Shown: one piece after another, positions 1-7,369 of the stretch
Layout: each line of letters begins with the position of its first letter
How positions within the stretch are numbered: the stretch's first letter is position 1
DNA from: Actinomycetes bacterium
GTDB taxonomy: Bacteria > Actinomycetota > Actinomycetes > Actinomycetales > Cellulomonadaceae
Assembly (NCBI GenBank): GCA_023432565.1
Contig: JAEYUL010000129.1
Span: 1 to 17,856, forward strand
DNA length: 17,856 nucleotides
Direction of reading: 5' to 3'
The notes under the pieces: generated by a model
Told to the model about the DNA's origin: nothing
What the model saw: only the letters and a program-made list of their open reading frames with translations
The model's database searches: none
Translations under genes and position numbers: made by a program

Positions 1-193
1 CGCCCTCGGTCTTGTAACCGATGTCCAGCAGGACCTCGTCACGGTCGACCTTGACGACGACGCCCTCGACGATGTCGCCGTCGTTGAAGTACTTGATGGT
101 GGCGTCGATCGCGGCGAGGAGGTCCTCAGCCGTGCCGATGTCGTTGATCGCGACCTGCGGCGTGGCGGGCTTCGCGGGGGTGGAGATGCTCAT
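1..193 (-). CDS. rpsA: 30S ribosomal protein S1, N-terminal part (cut by window edge)
   Basis: Ribosomal protein S1 binds mRNA on the 30S subunit and helps initiate translation. The 64 visible residues start MSISTPAKPATPQVAINDIG and run into IVEGVVVKVDRDEVLLDIGY, the start of the first S1 (OB-fold) repeat. The short acidic lead followed by IKYFNDGDIVEG is typical of actinobacterial S1. The ATG at 193-191 has GGAG about 11 nt upstream, a rather long spacing. The rest of the gene lies outside the window. It sits downstream of pfkA in the same direction but has its own promoter at 365-394, so it is probably an independent transcript with a leader of roughly 165 nt. Identification is confident despite the truncation. 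Confidence 0.93.
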   Translation of the reverse strand, partial: MSISTPAKPATPQVAINDIGTAEDLLAAIDATIKYFNDGDIVEGVVVKVDRDEVLLDIGYKTEG

Positions 194-299
194 GTAGTGG
201 TGGGCTCCGATGCGGACAGGAAGTAGGTCGAACAGGGACGGCGGGCGCGCTTCGACACCGGGACCACATCAGGGGTGTTCTCGAGGCTCCCGACGCCCG

Positions 300-326
300 A
301 CGAGCCCGGGACTTCGTGCGGCTCGT
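300..326 (-). promoter_or_regulatory. Hairpin in the rpsA 5' leader
   Basis: A perfect 7-bp inverted repeat (ACGAGCC / GGCTCGT, arms 300-306 and 320-326) with a 13-nt loop lies in the predicted untranslated leader of rpsA. A second GCGCGC-type inverted pair lies a little upstream. S1 autoregulates through its own structured leader in gammaproteobacteria; a similar role here is inference only. Confidence 0.35.
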
Positions 327-364
327 GCGGGCGCGCAGGAAGAAGGCGCGCGGCACCGCCGTCC

Positions 365-394
365 ACCCTATCGGGCGAGCGCTGAGCCGGTCAA
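365..394 (-). promoter_or_regulatory. rpsA promoter (-35 TTGACC, -10 TAGGGT)
   Basis: On the minus strand TTGACC (394-389) and TAGGGT (370-365) are separated by exactly 18 bp, close to the housekeeping sigma consensus of Actinobacteria. It begins only about 15 bp past the pfkA stop and points to rpsA. Expected transcription start is near 358. It is the best -35/-10 pair in the window. Confidence 0.7.
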
Positions 395-408
395 AGAAGC
401 ACCGGTGG

Positions 409-1434
409 TCAGGCCAGCGCAGCCGCGACCGCCAGCAGCTCCTCCGGGACGTGCTTGACCTTCCCGGCGATGTCGGCCAGGTTCACGAGCTCGACGCTGT
501 CACCGCGCAGCGCGGTCATCACGCTCGAGTGGCCGGCCGTCACGGCGTCGATCGCGGCCACGCCGAACCGGCTGCCGAGGATGCGGTCGGTCGGCGTCGG
601 GGTGCCGCCGCGCTGCACGTGGCCGAGCACCGTGACGCGGGTGTCGAAGCCCGTGCGGTTCTCGATCTCGACCTTGAGTCGCTCGCCGATCGCACCGGCG
701 ACGATCTCGCCGAACTTACCGACCTGCGTCTCGTAGTGCATCGCGGTGCCCTCAGCGGGGACCGCACCTTCCGCGACGACGACGATCGAGAAGCTCGCGT
801 GCGCACGGTGGCGGTGCTTGAGGAACTTCTCGATCTTCTCGATGTCGAAGGGCGCCTCGGGCGCGAGCACGATCTCGGCGCCGCCCGCGATGCCGGCCGT
901 GGCCGCGATCCACCCCGCGTGCCGGCCCATGACCTCGACGATCATCACGCGGTTGTGGCTCTCCGCCGTCGTGTGGATGCGGTCGACCGCCTCGGTCGCG
1001 ACCGTCACCGCGGTGTCGAACCCGATGGACTGGTCGGTCCCCCACACGTCGTTGTCGATGGTCTTCGGGATCGCGACGATCCGCACGCCCGCCTCGGCGA
1101 TCTTGCTCGCCGCGTGCAGCGTGCCGTCGCCGCCGATGCAGATGAGCGCTTCGAGGCGCTCGGCCTCGAGCGTCGCGAGCACCGCGTCGATCCCGCCGTC
1201 GCTCGCGTGCGGGTGGAAGCGGGCGGTGCCGAGCAGCGTGCCGCCGACCGGGAGGACGTTGCGGATGTGCTGCCGCGACAGCGGCTGGACGTCACCGTCC
1301 ACCACGCCGCGCCAACCGTTGCGGAAGCCCACGATCTGGTGCCCGTACTCGCCCTCGCCACGCTTGACGACGGCGCGGATCGCCGCATTCAGACCGGGGA
1401 CGTCGCCACCACCGGTGAGCAGACCGATACGCAC
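409..1434 (-). CDS. pfkA: 6-phosphofructokinase, ATP-type with Gly104/Lys124
   Basis: Phosphorylates fructose 6-phosphate to fructose 1,6-bisphosphate in the glycolytic cytosol. The 341-residue protein has the nucleotide loop TGGGDVPGLNAAIR (7-20), GGDGT (101-105), the catalytic PKTIDND (123-129, Asp127 as base) and MGRHAGWIA (169-177). In this family Gly at 104 indicates ATP use and Asp indicates pyrophosphate use. Lys124 replaces the Gly of the E. coli enzyme and is usual in pyrophosphate enzymes, so this is the mixed Gly/Lys type known from ATP-dependent actinomycete PFKs. The start is GTG at 1434-1432 with AAGGAG (1447-1442) 7 nt upstream. No strong terminator follows; the rpsA promoter begins almost at once. 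Length is normal for the family. Confidence 0.95.
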   Translation of the reverse strand: MRIGLLTGGGDVPGLNAAIRAVVKRGEGEYGHQIVGFRNGWRGVVDGDVQPLSRQHIRNVLPVGGTLLGTARFHPHASDGGIDAVLATLEAERLEALICIGGDGTLHAASKIAEAGVRIVAIPKTIDNDVWGTDQSIGFDTAVTVATEAVDRIHTTAESHNRVMIVEVMGRHAGWIAATAGIAGGAEIVLAPEAPFDIEKIEKFLKHRHRAHASFSIVVVAEGAVPAEGTAMHYETQVGKFGEIVAGAIGERLKVEIENRTGFDTRVTVLGHVQRGGTPTPTDRILGSRFGVAAIDAVTAGHSSVMTALRGDSVELVNLADIAGKVKHVPEELLAVAAALA

Positions 1435-1495
1435 GCGTGAGCTCCTTCGTCGAACAACAGGGGGGGCGACGCGCGACCTCGGGCGTCCGTCCGCC

Positions 1496-1501
1496 AGCCT
1501 A
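1496..1501 (-). promoter_or_regulatory. Candidate -10 for pfkA (TAGGCT)
   Basis: TAGGCT on the minus strand fits the TANNNT -10 pattern and lies about 60 bp before the pfkA GTG. No convincing -35 is visible 16-19 bp upstream. It would give a leader of about 55 nt containing the AAGGAG Shine-Dalgarno site. Confidence 0.4.
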
Positions 1502-1574
1502 TCCGCGGACCGACGTGCGCCCGCGGCCTTCCGTCCCGGTCCGACCGACGTGGACCTTCCCCCAGACTGGTCTC

Positions 1575-2390
1575 ATGTCGCCCGACCCGCACGACGACGC
1601 AGCCGACGACCTCGCCGAGGTCGCGTTCCGGTACACCGACGACGACGGCACCGCCGCGCGCCGCTGGTGGGACGCGCACGCCGCCGCGTACCTCGACGAG
1701 CACGGCGCCTTCCTCGGCCCCGCCGACTTCGTGTGGTGCCCGGAGGGACTCAGAGAGGCGGACGCGCGGCTCCTGGGCGACGTCGGGGGTGCGCGGGTGC
1801 TCGAGGTGGGCGCGGGCGCGGCTCAGTGCAGCCGCTGGCTCGCGACCCAGGGGGCCCTCGTCGTCGCGAGCGACCTGTCCGAGGCGATGCTCGCGGCCGG
1901 GCGGGCCTACGACGCCGAGGCCGGCGTGCACGTCCCGACGGTCGTCGCCGACGCGCGGCACCTGCCCTTTCCCGAGGCGACCTTCGACGTCGTGTTCACG
2001 GCGTTCGGCGCGATCCCCTTCGTGCCCGATGCCGCCGCCGTGCACGCCGAGGCGGCCCGCGTGCTGCGCCCCGGCGGGCGATGGGTCTGCGCGGTGACCC
2101 ACCCGCTGCGGTGGGCGTTCCCCGACGACCCGGAAGGGCTGACGGCGATCCGCTCGTACTTCGACCGGCGCCCCTACGTCGAGCTCGGCACCTCAGGAGC
2201 CGTGCTGTACGCCGAGTACCACCGCACGATCGGCGACCACGTCGCCGACGTCGTCGGCGCAGGCCTGGTGCTGGACCGGGTCGTCGAACCCGAGTGGCCG
2301 CAGGGGCACGACCGCACCTGGGGCGGCTGGGGGCCTGTGCGGGGTGCGCTGCTGCCGGGCACCGCCATCTTCGTGTCCCACCGGCCCTGA
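1575..2390 (+). CDS. Class I SAM-dependent methyltransferase
   Basis: A 271-residue Rossmann-fold methyltransferase using S-adenosylmethionine; the substrate cannot be told from sequence. Motif I is VLEVGAGAAQ (75-84), followed by the ribose-binding acid in VVASDLSEAML (Asp100), the VVADARHLPF segment (adenine contact, Asp126) and the post-motif LRPGGRWVCAVTHP (164-177). The frame is open upstream to 1437, but that extra part overlaps the pfkA Shine-Dalgarno region and looks non-coding, so ATG 1575 is preferred. There is no Shine-Dalgarno site. CAGACT ends 6 nt before the ATG, the spacing expected of a leaderless transcript, though the match to TANNNT is imperfect. It stands alone, divergent from pfkA and convergent with the acetate symporter, and ends in a hairpin overlapping its stop codon. 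Confidence 0.85.
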   Translation: MSPDPHDDAADDLAEVAFRYTDDDGTAARRWWDAHAAAYLDEHGAFLGPADFVWCPEGLREADARLLGDVGGARVLEVGAGAAQCSRWLATQGALVVASDLSEAMLAAGRAYDAEAGVHVPTVVADARHLPFPEATFDVVFTAFGAIPFVPDAAAVHAEAARVLRPGGRWVCAVTHPLRWAFPDDPEGLTAIRSYFDRRPYVELGTSGAVLYAEYHRTIGDHVADVVGAGLVLDRVVEPEWPQGHDRTWGGWGPVRGALLPGTAIFVSHRP

Positions 2391-2431
2391 CGCGGCGGTG
2401 GACGGACCGATCGCCCGTCCACCGCCGCGTC
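2389..2431. terminator. Bidirectional hairpin between methyltransferase and symporter genes
   Basis: Arms 2389-2405 and 2415-2431 pair perfectly over 17 bp with a 9-nt loop; the core is CGCGGCGGTGGACGG and its complement. It starts inside the methyltransferase stop codon and lies 36 bp from the symporter stop, between converging genes. There is no T-run, which is normal for high-GC Actinobacteria. Confidence 0.8.
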
Positions 2432-2466
2432 CGGCTCGCCACCGCGACGCGCGGCGGCGCACCGGA

Positions 2467-4131
2467 TCAGTGCGTGGTCGCCTTCTCGGCACCCGCCCCC
2501 GTGAGCGAGCGCACCTCCATCTCGGCGAACTTCTCGGGGTGGGGCTTCTCCCTGCTCAGCAGGGTGCCGACGATCCCGAGGACGAACGCCAGCGGGATCG
2601 AGATCAGGCCGGGGTTCTCCAGGTCGATGAGGTGGAAGTCGATCGACGTGTCGCGGATCATCGACATGCTGGCGCCCGTGACCGGGTCCACCTTTCCCGA
2701 GACGACGGGCGAGAACGTGATGAGCACGATGCACGAGATCAGTCCGCCGTACATGCTCCACAACGCACCCGACGTGTTGAACCGCTTCCAGAACAGCGAG
2801 TACAGGATCGTCGGCAGGTTGGCGCTCGCGGCGACCGCGAACGCCAGCGCGACGAGGAACGCCACGTTCTGGCCGTTGGCGAAGATGCCTCCGATGATCG
2901 CGAGCACGCCGATCGCCACCACGGTGATCCGGGCGACGCGCACCTCGCCGTCCGGGCGCACCTGACCGCGCTTGATGACGTTGGCGTAGATGTCGTGCGC
3001 GAAGGACGTCGCGGCCGTGATGGTCAGCCCCGCCACCACCGCCAGGATCGTCGCGAACGCGACCGCCGAGATCACGCCCAGCAGGATCGTCCCCCCGAGC
3101 TCGAACGCGAGCAGCGGCGCCGCCGAGTTCACGCCGCCGGGCGCCGCCTTGATCACCTCGGGCCCCACGAGCGCGCCCGCGCCGTAGCCGAGCACGAGCG
3201 TGAACAGGTAGAAGATGCCGATCAGCCAGATCGCCCACACGACCGATCTCCGCGCCTCCTTGGCCGACGGCACCGTGTAGAACCGCATGAGGACGTGCGG
3301 CAGCCCCGCGGTGCCCAGGACCAGCGCGAGCGCGAGCGACAGGAAGTTGAGCTGGCTCATGGCGCTGGCGCCGTACTGCTTGCCGGGCCCGAGCAGCGCC
3401 TCGCCGCCCTCACCGGCCGCGTCGACGGCGCCCTGCAGCACCCCCGAGAGGCTGAACCCGAACTGCGCGAGCACCCACAGCGTCATGACGCCCGCGCCCG
3501 CGATGAGCAGCACGGCCTTGATGATCTGCACCCACGTCGTGCCCTTCATGCCACCGACGAGGACGTAGAGGATCATCAACGCCCCGACGACCGCGATGAC
3601 GAGGCCCTGAGCCGCGGCCCCCTCGATCCCGAGCAGGAGCGCCACGAGACCGCCGGCACCGGCCATCTGGGCGAGCAGGTAGAAGAAGACCACCGCGAGG
3701 GTCGACAGCGCGGCGGCCATGCGGACGGGACGCTCGCGCAACCGGAACGACAGCACGTCCGCCATGGTGAAGCGGCCCGTGTTGCGCAGCAGCTCGGCGA
3801 CGAGCAGCAGCGCCACCAGCCACGCGACCAGGAAGCCGATCGAGTACAGGAACCCGTCGTACCCGTTGAGCGCGATGGCCCCGCAGATCCCGAGGAACGA
3901 CGCGGCGGACAGGTAGTCGCCGGCGATCGCGGTGCCGTTCTGGGGCCCGGTGAACGACCGTCCGGCCGCGTAGTAGTCCGCAGCCGTCTTGTTGTTGCGT
4001 GACGCCCGGAACACGATGACGAGCGTCACGAGGACGAAGAGCGCGAAGATCGCGATGTTGACCGCGGGCTCGCCCACCTGCTCGCTCGCGGTGGCCGCGA
4101 CGAGGCGCGACTCGACCAGGCGGGCGCTCAT
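2467..4131 (-). CDS. actP: Cation/acetate symporter, SSS family
   Basis: Sodium:solute symporter family membrane protein of 554 residues, most like ActP/MctC-type acetate and short monocarboxylate permeases. After a roughly 20-residue lead there are about 13 hydrophobic segments. The early signature YYAAGRSFTGPQNGTAIAGD and the following SAASFLGICG are characteristic of the ActP branch, as is LVGGMKGTTWVQIIKA in the middle. The C-terminus is a charged cytosolic tail ending GAEKATTH. The ATG at 4131-4129 overlaps the stop of the DUF485 gene by 4 bp (ATGA), implying translational coupling. DUF485-ActP pairing is a standard arrangement (yjcH-actP in E. coli) and supports acetate uptake over proline or pantothenate. 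The exact substrate range is inferred. Confidence 0.92.
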   Translation of the reverse strand: MSARLVESRLVAATASEQVGEPAVNIAIFALFVLVTLVIVFRASRNNKTAADYYAAGRSFTGPQNGTAIAGDYLSAASFLGICGAIALNGYDGFLYSIGFLVAWLVALLLVAELLRNTGRFTMADVLSFRLRERPVRMAAALSTLAVVFFYLLAQMAGAGGLVALLLGIEGAAAQGLVIAVVGALMILYVLVGGMKGTTWVQIIKAVLLIAGAGVMTLWVLAQFGFSLSGVLQGAVDAAGEGGEALLGPGKQYGASAMSQLNFLSLALALVLGTAGLPHVLMRFYTVPSAKEARRSVVWAIWLIGIFYLFTLVLGYGAGALVGPEVIKAAPGGVNSAAPLLAFELGGTILLGVISAVAFATILAVVAGLTITAATSFAHDIYANVIKRGQVRPDGEVRVARITVVAIGVLAIIGGIFANGQNVAFLVALAFAVAASANLPTILYSLFWKRFNTSGALWSMYGGLISCIVLITFSPVVSGKVDPVTGASMSMIRDTSIDFHLIDLENPGLISIPLAFVLGIVGTLLSREKPHPEKFAEMEVRSLTGAGAEKATTH

Positions 4132-4481
4132 CCGCGCTCACCGCCGCCCAGCTCGCCGTCCTCGATCTGAGCGCGCAGCTGGTCGGCGACCGGGTCGTGC
4201 CGGTTGTTCGCCCACCGCGCGTAGATCATCGTGATCGCGAACGTCGACACGAACTGGCCGAGCCCGAAGAGCAGCCCGACCGTGATGTTGCCCCAGACCT
4301 TCGTGGACATGAAGTCGTGTGCGTAGTTCGCCAGCAGGACGTAGACGAAGTACCAGACGAGGAACAGCGCCGTCATGGGGAAGACGAAGCGACGGAACCT
4401 GCTGCGCAAGGCCTGGAACTCCGGACTCGCCTGAACCGCCTGATAGGCGGTCTGTGGTGATTCGTGGAGCGTCTCGGACAC
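4128..4481 (-). CDS. yjcH: DUF485 membrane protein, partner of acetate symporter
   Basis: A 117-residue inner-membrane protein of the DUF485 (YjcH) family. It has an N-terminal cytosolic helix with the family motif SPEFQALRSRFRRFVFP (19-35), two membrane helices (about 33-53 and 66-88) separated by a short NYAHDFMSTKVWGNI loop, and a charged tail. The family is nearly always encoded just upstream of ActP-type symporters and is thought to support transport; its biochemical role is not established. Start is GTG at 4481-4479 with GGAGGAG (4494-4488) 6 nt upstream, a very strong Shine-Dalgarno site. It is first gene of the two-gene operon and its stop overlaps the symporter start. Confidence 0.9.
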   Translation of the reverse strand: MSETLHESPQTAYQAVQASPEFQALRSRFRRFVFPMTALFLVWYFVYVLLANYAHDFMSTKVWGNITVGLLFGLGQFVSTFAITMIYARWANNRHDPVADQLRAQIEDGELGGGERG

Positions 4482-4531
4482 GTGAGTCTCCTCCGCACGG
4501 GAAAGGCAGCGTCATTGCCACCGGCAGCGAG

Positions 4532-4547
4532 TGTGACGGAGAACACG
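4532..4547 (-). promoter_or_regulatory. Possible CRP/GlxR-like site before the acetate operon
   Basis: TGTGACGGAGAACACG matches the CRP/GlxR pattern TGTGA-N6-TCACA at 8 of 10 arm positions. It lies about 55 bp upstream of the DUF485 start. Acetate genes are commonly under cAMP-receptor control in Actinobacteria, so a link is plausible but unproven; a 16-bp partial match can occur by chance. Confidence 0.3.
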
Positions 4548-4594
4548 TCGCAACGCTCCCGCAACACACGCAAATCCCCCGAAACGCGTCGCAA
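4542..4594 (-). repeat. Phased TTGCG direct repeats, candidate operator of acetate operon
   Basis: Reading the minus strand, TTGCG occurs four times (plus-strand CGCAA at 4549, 4560, 4569 and 4590). Offsets from the first are 11, 20 and 41 bp, near 1, 2 and 4 helical turns. The outer copies extend to near-identical 12-mers (AACACGTCGCAA at 4542-4553 and AACGCGTCGCAA at 4583-4594, one mismatch). They sit in the only upstream region of the yjcH-actP operon. TTTGC-type half-sites are known for RamB-like acetate regulators; attribution is inference. Confidence 0.45.
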
Positions 4595-4620
4595 TCCCGC
4601 CGGCGACGCCCGGATCGGGG

Positions 4621-7350
4621 CTAGTGGCCCGCCTCGTGCCAGCTCGCGCCGACGCCCACGCTGACGTCCAGGGGTACGTCGAGCCGGCCGCCTGGCAGCC
4701 CCGTGTCGGCGTCCGCCATCTTCGCGCGCACGAGCTGCTCGACCTCGTCGCGCTCCCCGGGGGCGACCTCCAGCACGAGCTCGTCGTGCACCTGCAGCAG
4801 CATGCGCGAGGACAGGCCGCGCCGACGCAGCTCGCCGTCGACACCCAGCATCGCGAGCTTGATGAGATCAGCAGCGCTGCCCTGGATCGGGGCGTTGAGC
4901 GCCATCCGCTCGGCTGCCTCGCGCCGCGGCCGGTTGTCGCTCGTGAGGTCCGGCAGGTAGCGGCGCCGGTCGAGAACGGTGGCCGTGTAGCCCGTCGCCC
5001 GCGCCGTGCCCACGATCCCCGTGAGGTACTCCCGCACGCCGCCGAAGCGCGCGAAGTAGTCCTTCATGAGCTCCGCAGCCTCGGACACCTCGATGGACAG
5101 CTGCTGCGACAGGCCGTACGACGACAGGCCGTACGCCAGCCCGTAGGACATCGCCTTGATCTTCGAGCGCTGCGCGGGCGTCACCTCGTCGGTGGGGACG
5201 CCGAACACGCGAGACCCGACGTAGCTGTGCAGGTCCTCCCCCGAGCGGAACGCCTCGATCAGGCCCTCGTCGCCCGACAGGTGCGCCATGATCCGCATCT
5301 CGATCTGGGAGTAGTCGGCCGTCAGCAACGTCTCGAACCCCTCGCCCACGACGAACGCGCGGCGGATCTGGCGCCCCTCGTCGGTGCGGATCGGGATGTT
5401 CTGCAGGTTCGGGTCCGTGGACGACAGCCGGCCGGTCGCCGCGATCGTCTGCTGGAACGTCGTGTGGATGCGCCCGTCGGCGGCGATCGAGCGCTGCAGC
5501 CCCTCGACGGTCTGCCGCAGCCTGATCGCGTCGCGGTGCGCGAGCAGGTGCTCGAGGAACGGGTGCTGCGTCCGCGCGAACAGGTCGGTCAGCGCCGCCG
5601 CGTCGGTCGTGTAGCCCGTCTTGATGCGCTTGGTCTTCGGCATCTGCAGCTGGTCGAACAGCACCTCCTGCAGCTGCTTCGGCGAGCCGAGGTTCACCTC
5701 GCGCCCGATCACGGCGAACGCCTCGTCGGCCGCCCGCGTCACGCGCGCGTCGAAGGACCGCTCGAGCTCCCGCAGCCGCTCGGCGTCCACCTGGATGCCC
5801 GTGGCCTCGACGCGCACGAGCACGTCCTGCAGCGGCAGCTCCACGTCGGCCAGCAGGTGCGCGGCGCCGCGGTCGGCCACCTCGGAGGCCAGCACGTCCG
5901 ACAGGTCGCGGACGGCGGCGGCACGTACCGCCGCTCGGCGGTCCTCCCCCGTGCCGTCGAGCTCGAGGTCGAGTGCCCCCTGCGCACCGTCAGCCGCGTC
6001 GTCCTCGCCGAGCTCGCGGTGCAGGTAGCCGATCGCCAGGTCCGGCAGGTCGTACGCGCGCCGGTCGGGCTGGCACAGGTAGGCCGCGAGCTCGGTGTCG
6101 TTGACGACGCCGGCGAGCGTCAGTCCGCGGCCGCGCAACGCGTGCGCGGCGACCTTGGCCCCGTGCACGACCTTGGGCGCGTCCGGGTCGGCGAGCCAGG
6201 CCGCGAGTGCCAGCTCGTCGACGGGCGCGACCTGGGCGAGATCCACCACGACGGCCCGCCCCTGGGTGTCCGCGACCGCGACCCCCCAGGCGTCGCCGCC
6301 CGCCGGTGCGCCGCTGCCACGCACGTCGAGCCCGAGGACCGTGCCGGCACGCTCGGCGAACCACCCCGCCAACGCACCCTCGTCGAGCTCGTCCAGCTCG
6401 AGGGCCGCGGCCGCGACCGCCACCGCGGCGACGCTCGACTCGTCGGGCAGCATCGCGAACAGCCGGTCCCGCAGCGTGCGGAACTCGAGCTCGTCGAGGA
6501 TCGCGTGCAGCGCCTGGCGGTCCCACTCGCGGACCTCGAGGTCCTCCGGGCCGACGGGCAGCTCGAGGTCGGTGACGAGCTGGTTGAGCTCGCGGTTGAG
6601 CTGGACCTGCTCCAGGTTTGCGCGCAGCGACTCGCCCGCCTTGCCGGTGATCCGGTCCGCGGCCGCGAGCACGCCCGCAAGGTCGCCATGCTGGGTGAGC
6701 CACTTCGCCGCGGTCTTCGGCCCGACACCGGGCACACCGGGCAGGTTGTCGGACGACTCGCCGACGAGCGCGGCGAGGTCGCTGTAACGCTCGGGCGGGA
6801 CGCCGTACCTGGCGGAGACCGCCTCGGGCGTCATGCGCGCGAGCTCGGAGACGCCACGCACCGGGTAGAGCACCGTCACCTCGTCGCTCACCAGCTGGAA
6901 CGAGTCCCGGTCCCCCGAGCAGATGAGCACCTGCATGCCCTGCGCGCGCGCCTGCGCCGTCAACGTCGCCAGGACGTCGTCCGCCTCGTACCGCTCCTTG
7001 GTGATCACGGGGATGTGCAGCGGCTCCAGCACGCGGCGGATCACGTCCACCTGGCCGCGGAAGGGCTCCGGCGTCGCGTCGCGCGTGCCCTTGTACTCCT
7101 CGTAGCGCTCGGTGCGGAACGTCGTACGCCCGAGGTCGAACGCCACCGCGACGTGCGTGGGCTGCTCGTCGCGCAGCAGGTTCGCCAGCATCGACGTGAA
7201 GCCGAACACCGCGTTCGTGGGCTGCCCCGACGACGTGGAGAAGTTCTCCACGGGCAAGGCGAAGAACGCCCGGTACGCCATCGAGTGGCCGTCGATCAGC
7301 AGGAGACGTGCGGGGCCGGCGGTACGGGCGGCTGGCTGTTCGTCGCTCAC
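4621..7350 (-). CDS. polA: DNA polymerase I, proofreading-dead
   Basis: A 909-residue replication and repair polymerase. Residues ~15-290 form the 5'-3' flap nuclease (LLLIDGHSMAYRAFF, EADDVLATL, ICSGDRDSFQLV, VGESSDNLPGVPGVGPKTA). Residues ~330-530 are a degenerate 3'-5' exonuclease domain: LDVRGSG replaces the DxE motif and HGAKVAAHAL lacks the Asp, so proofreading should be absent, as usual in Actinobacteria. The polymerase domain has motif A DYSQIEMR (Asp679), motif B RSKIKAMSYGLAYG (Lys732, Tyr736) and motif C LLQVHDELVLE (Asp856). Tyr736 stands where E. coli has Phe762. The frame is open to 7503, and an ATG lies at 7371-7369, but GTG 7350-7348 is preferred: TAGGTT sits 7 nt before it, giving a leaderless mRNA, and longer forms would overlap the divergent thioesterase. 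The stop is TAG. Confidence 0.95.
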   Translation of the reverse strand: MSDEQPAARTAGPARLLLIDGHSMAYRAFFALPVENFSTSSGQPTNAVFGFTSMLANLLRDEQPTHVAVAFDLGRTTFRTERYEEYKGTRDATPEPFRGQVDVIRRVLEPLHIPVITKERYEADDVLATLTAQARAQGMQVLICSGDRDSFQLVSDEVTVLYPVRGVSELARMTPEAVSARYGVPPERYSDLAALVGESSDNLPGVPGVGPKTAAKWLTQHGDLAGVLAAADRITGKAGESLRANLEQVQLNRELNQLVTDLELPVGPEDLEVREWDRQALHAILDELEFRTLRDRLFAMLPDESSVAAVAVAAAALELDELDEGALAGWFAERAGTVLGLDVRGSGAPAGGDAWGVAVADTQGRAVVVDLAQVAPVDELALAAWLADPDAPKVVHGAKVAAHALRGRGLTLAGVVNDTELAAYLCQPDRRAYDLPDLAIGYLHRELGEDDAADGAQGALDLELDGTGEDRRAAVRAAAVRDLSDVLASEVADRGAAHLLADVELPLQDVLVRVEATGIQVDAERLRELERSFDARVTRAADEAFAVIGREVNLGSPKQLQEVLFDQLQMPKTKRIKTGYTTDAAALTDLFARTQHPFLEHLLAHRDAIRLRQTVEGLQRSIAADGRIHTTFQQTIAATGRLSSTDPNLQNIPIRTDEGRQIRRAFVVGEGFETLLTADYSQIEMRIMAHLSGDEGLIEAFRSGEDLHSYVGSRVFGVPTDEVTPAQRSKIKAMSYGLAYGLSSYGLSQQLSIEVSEAAELMKDYFARFGGVREYLTGIVGTARATGYTATVLDRRRYLPDLTSDNRPRREAAERMALNAPIQGSAADLIKLAMLGVDGELRRRGLSSRMLLQVHDELVLEVAPGERDEVEQLVRAKMADADTGLPGGRLDVPLDVSVGVGASWHEAGH

Positions 7351-7356
7351 GGGTGC

Positions 7357-7363
7357 CAACCTA
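7357..7363. promoter_or_regulatory. Overlapping divergent -10 elements, polA / thioesterase
   Basis: Minus strand TAGGTT (7363-7358) is a good TANNNT -10 whose expected start point coincides with the polA GTG at 7350. On the plus strand the overlapping CAACCT (7357-7362) is a weaker candidate. Each hexamer is followed by exactly 7 nt and then the start codon (GTG 7350, ATG 7370). Neither gene has a Shine-Dalgarno site. The polA half is well supported; the plus half is speculative. Confidence 0.5.
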
Positions 7364-7369
7364 TCTGCC

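Noticed and set aside
1437..1574. N-terminal extension of the methyltransferase
   Set aside because: The segment overlaps the pfkA Shine-Dalgarno and promoter region, is Arg/Pro-rich and precedes the first family-like residue; ATG 1575 gives a normal protein.
746..2965. A 739-codon plus-strand open frame across pfkA, the methyltransferase and actP
   Set aside because: It crosses three recognised genes and the terminator hairpin at 2389-2431 and has no family features.
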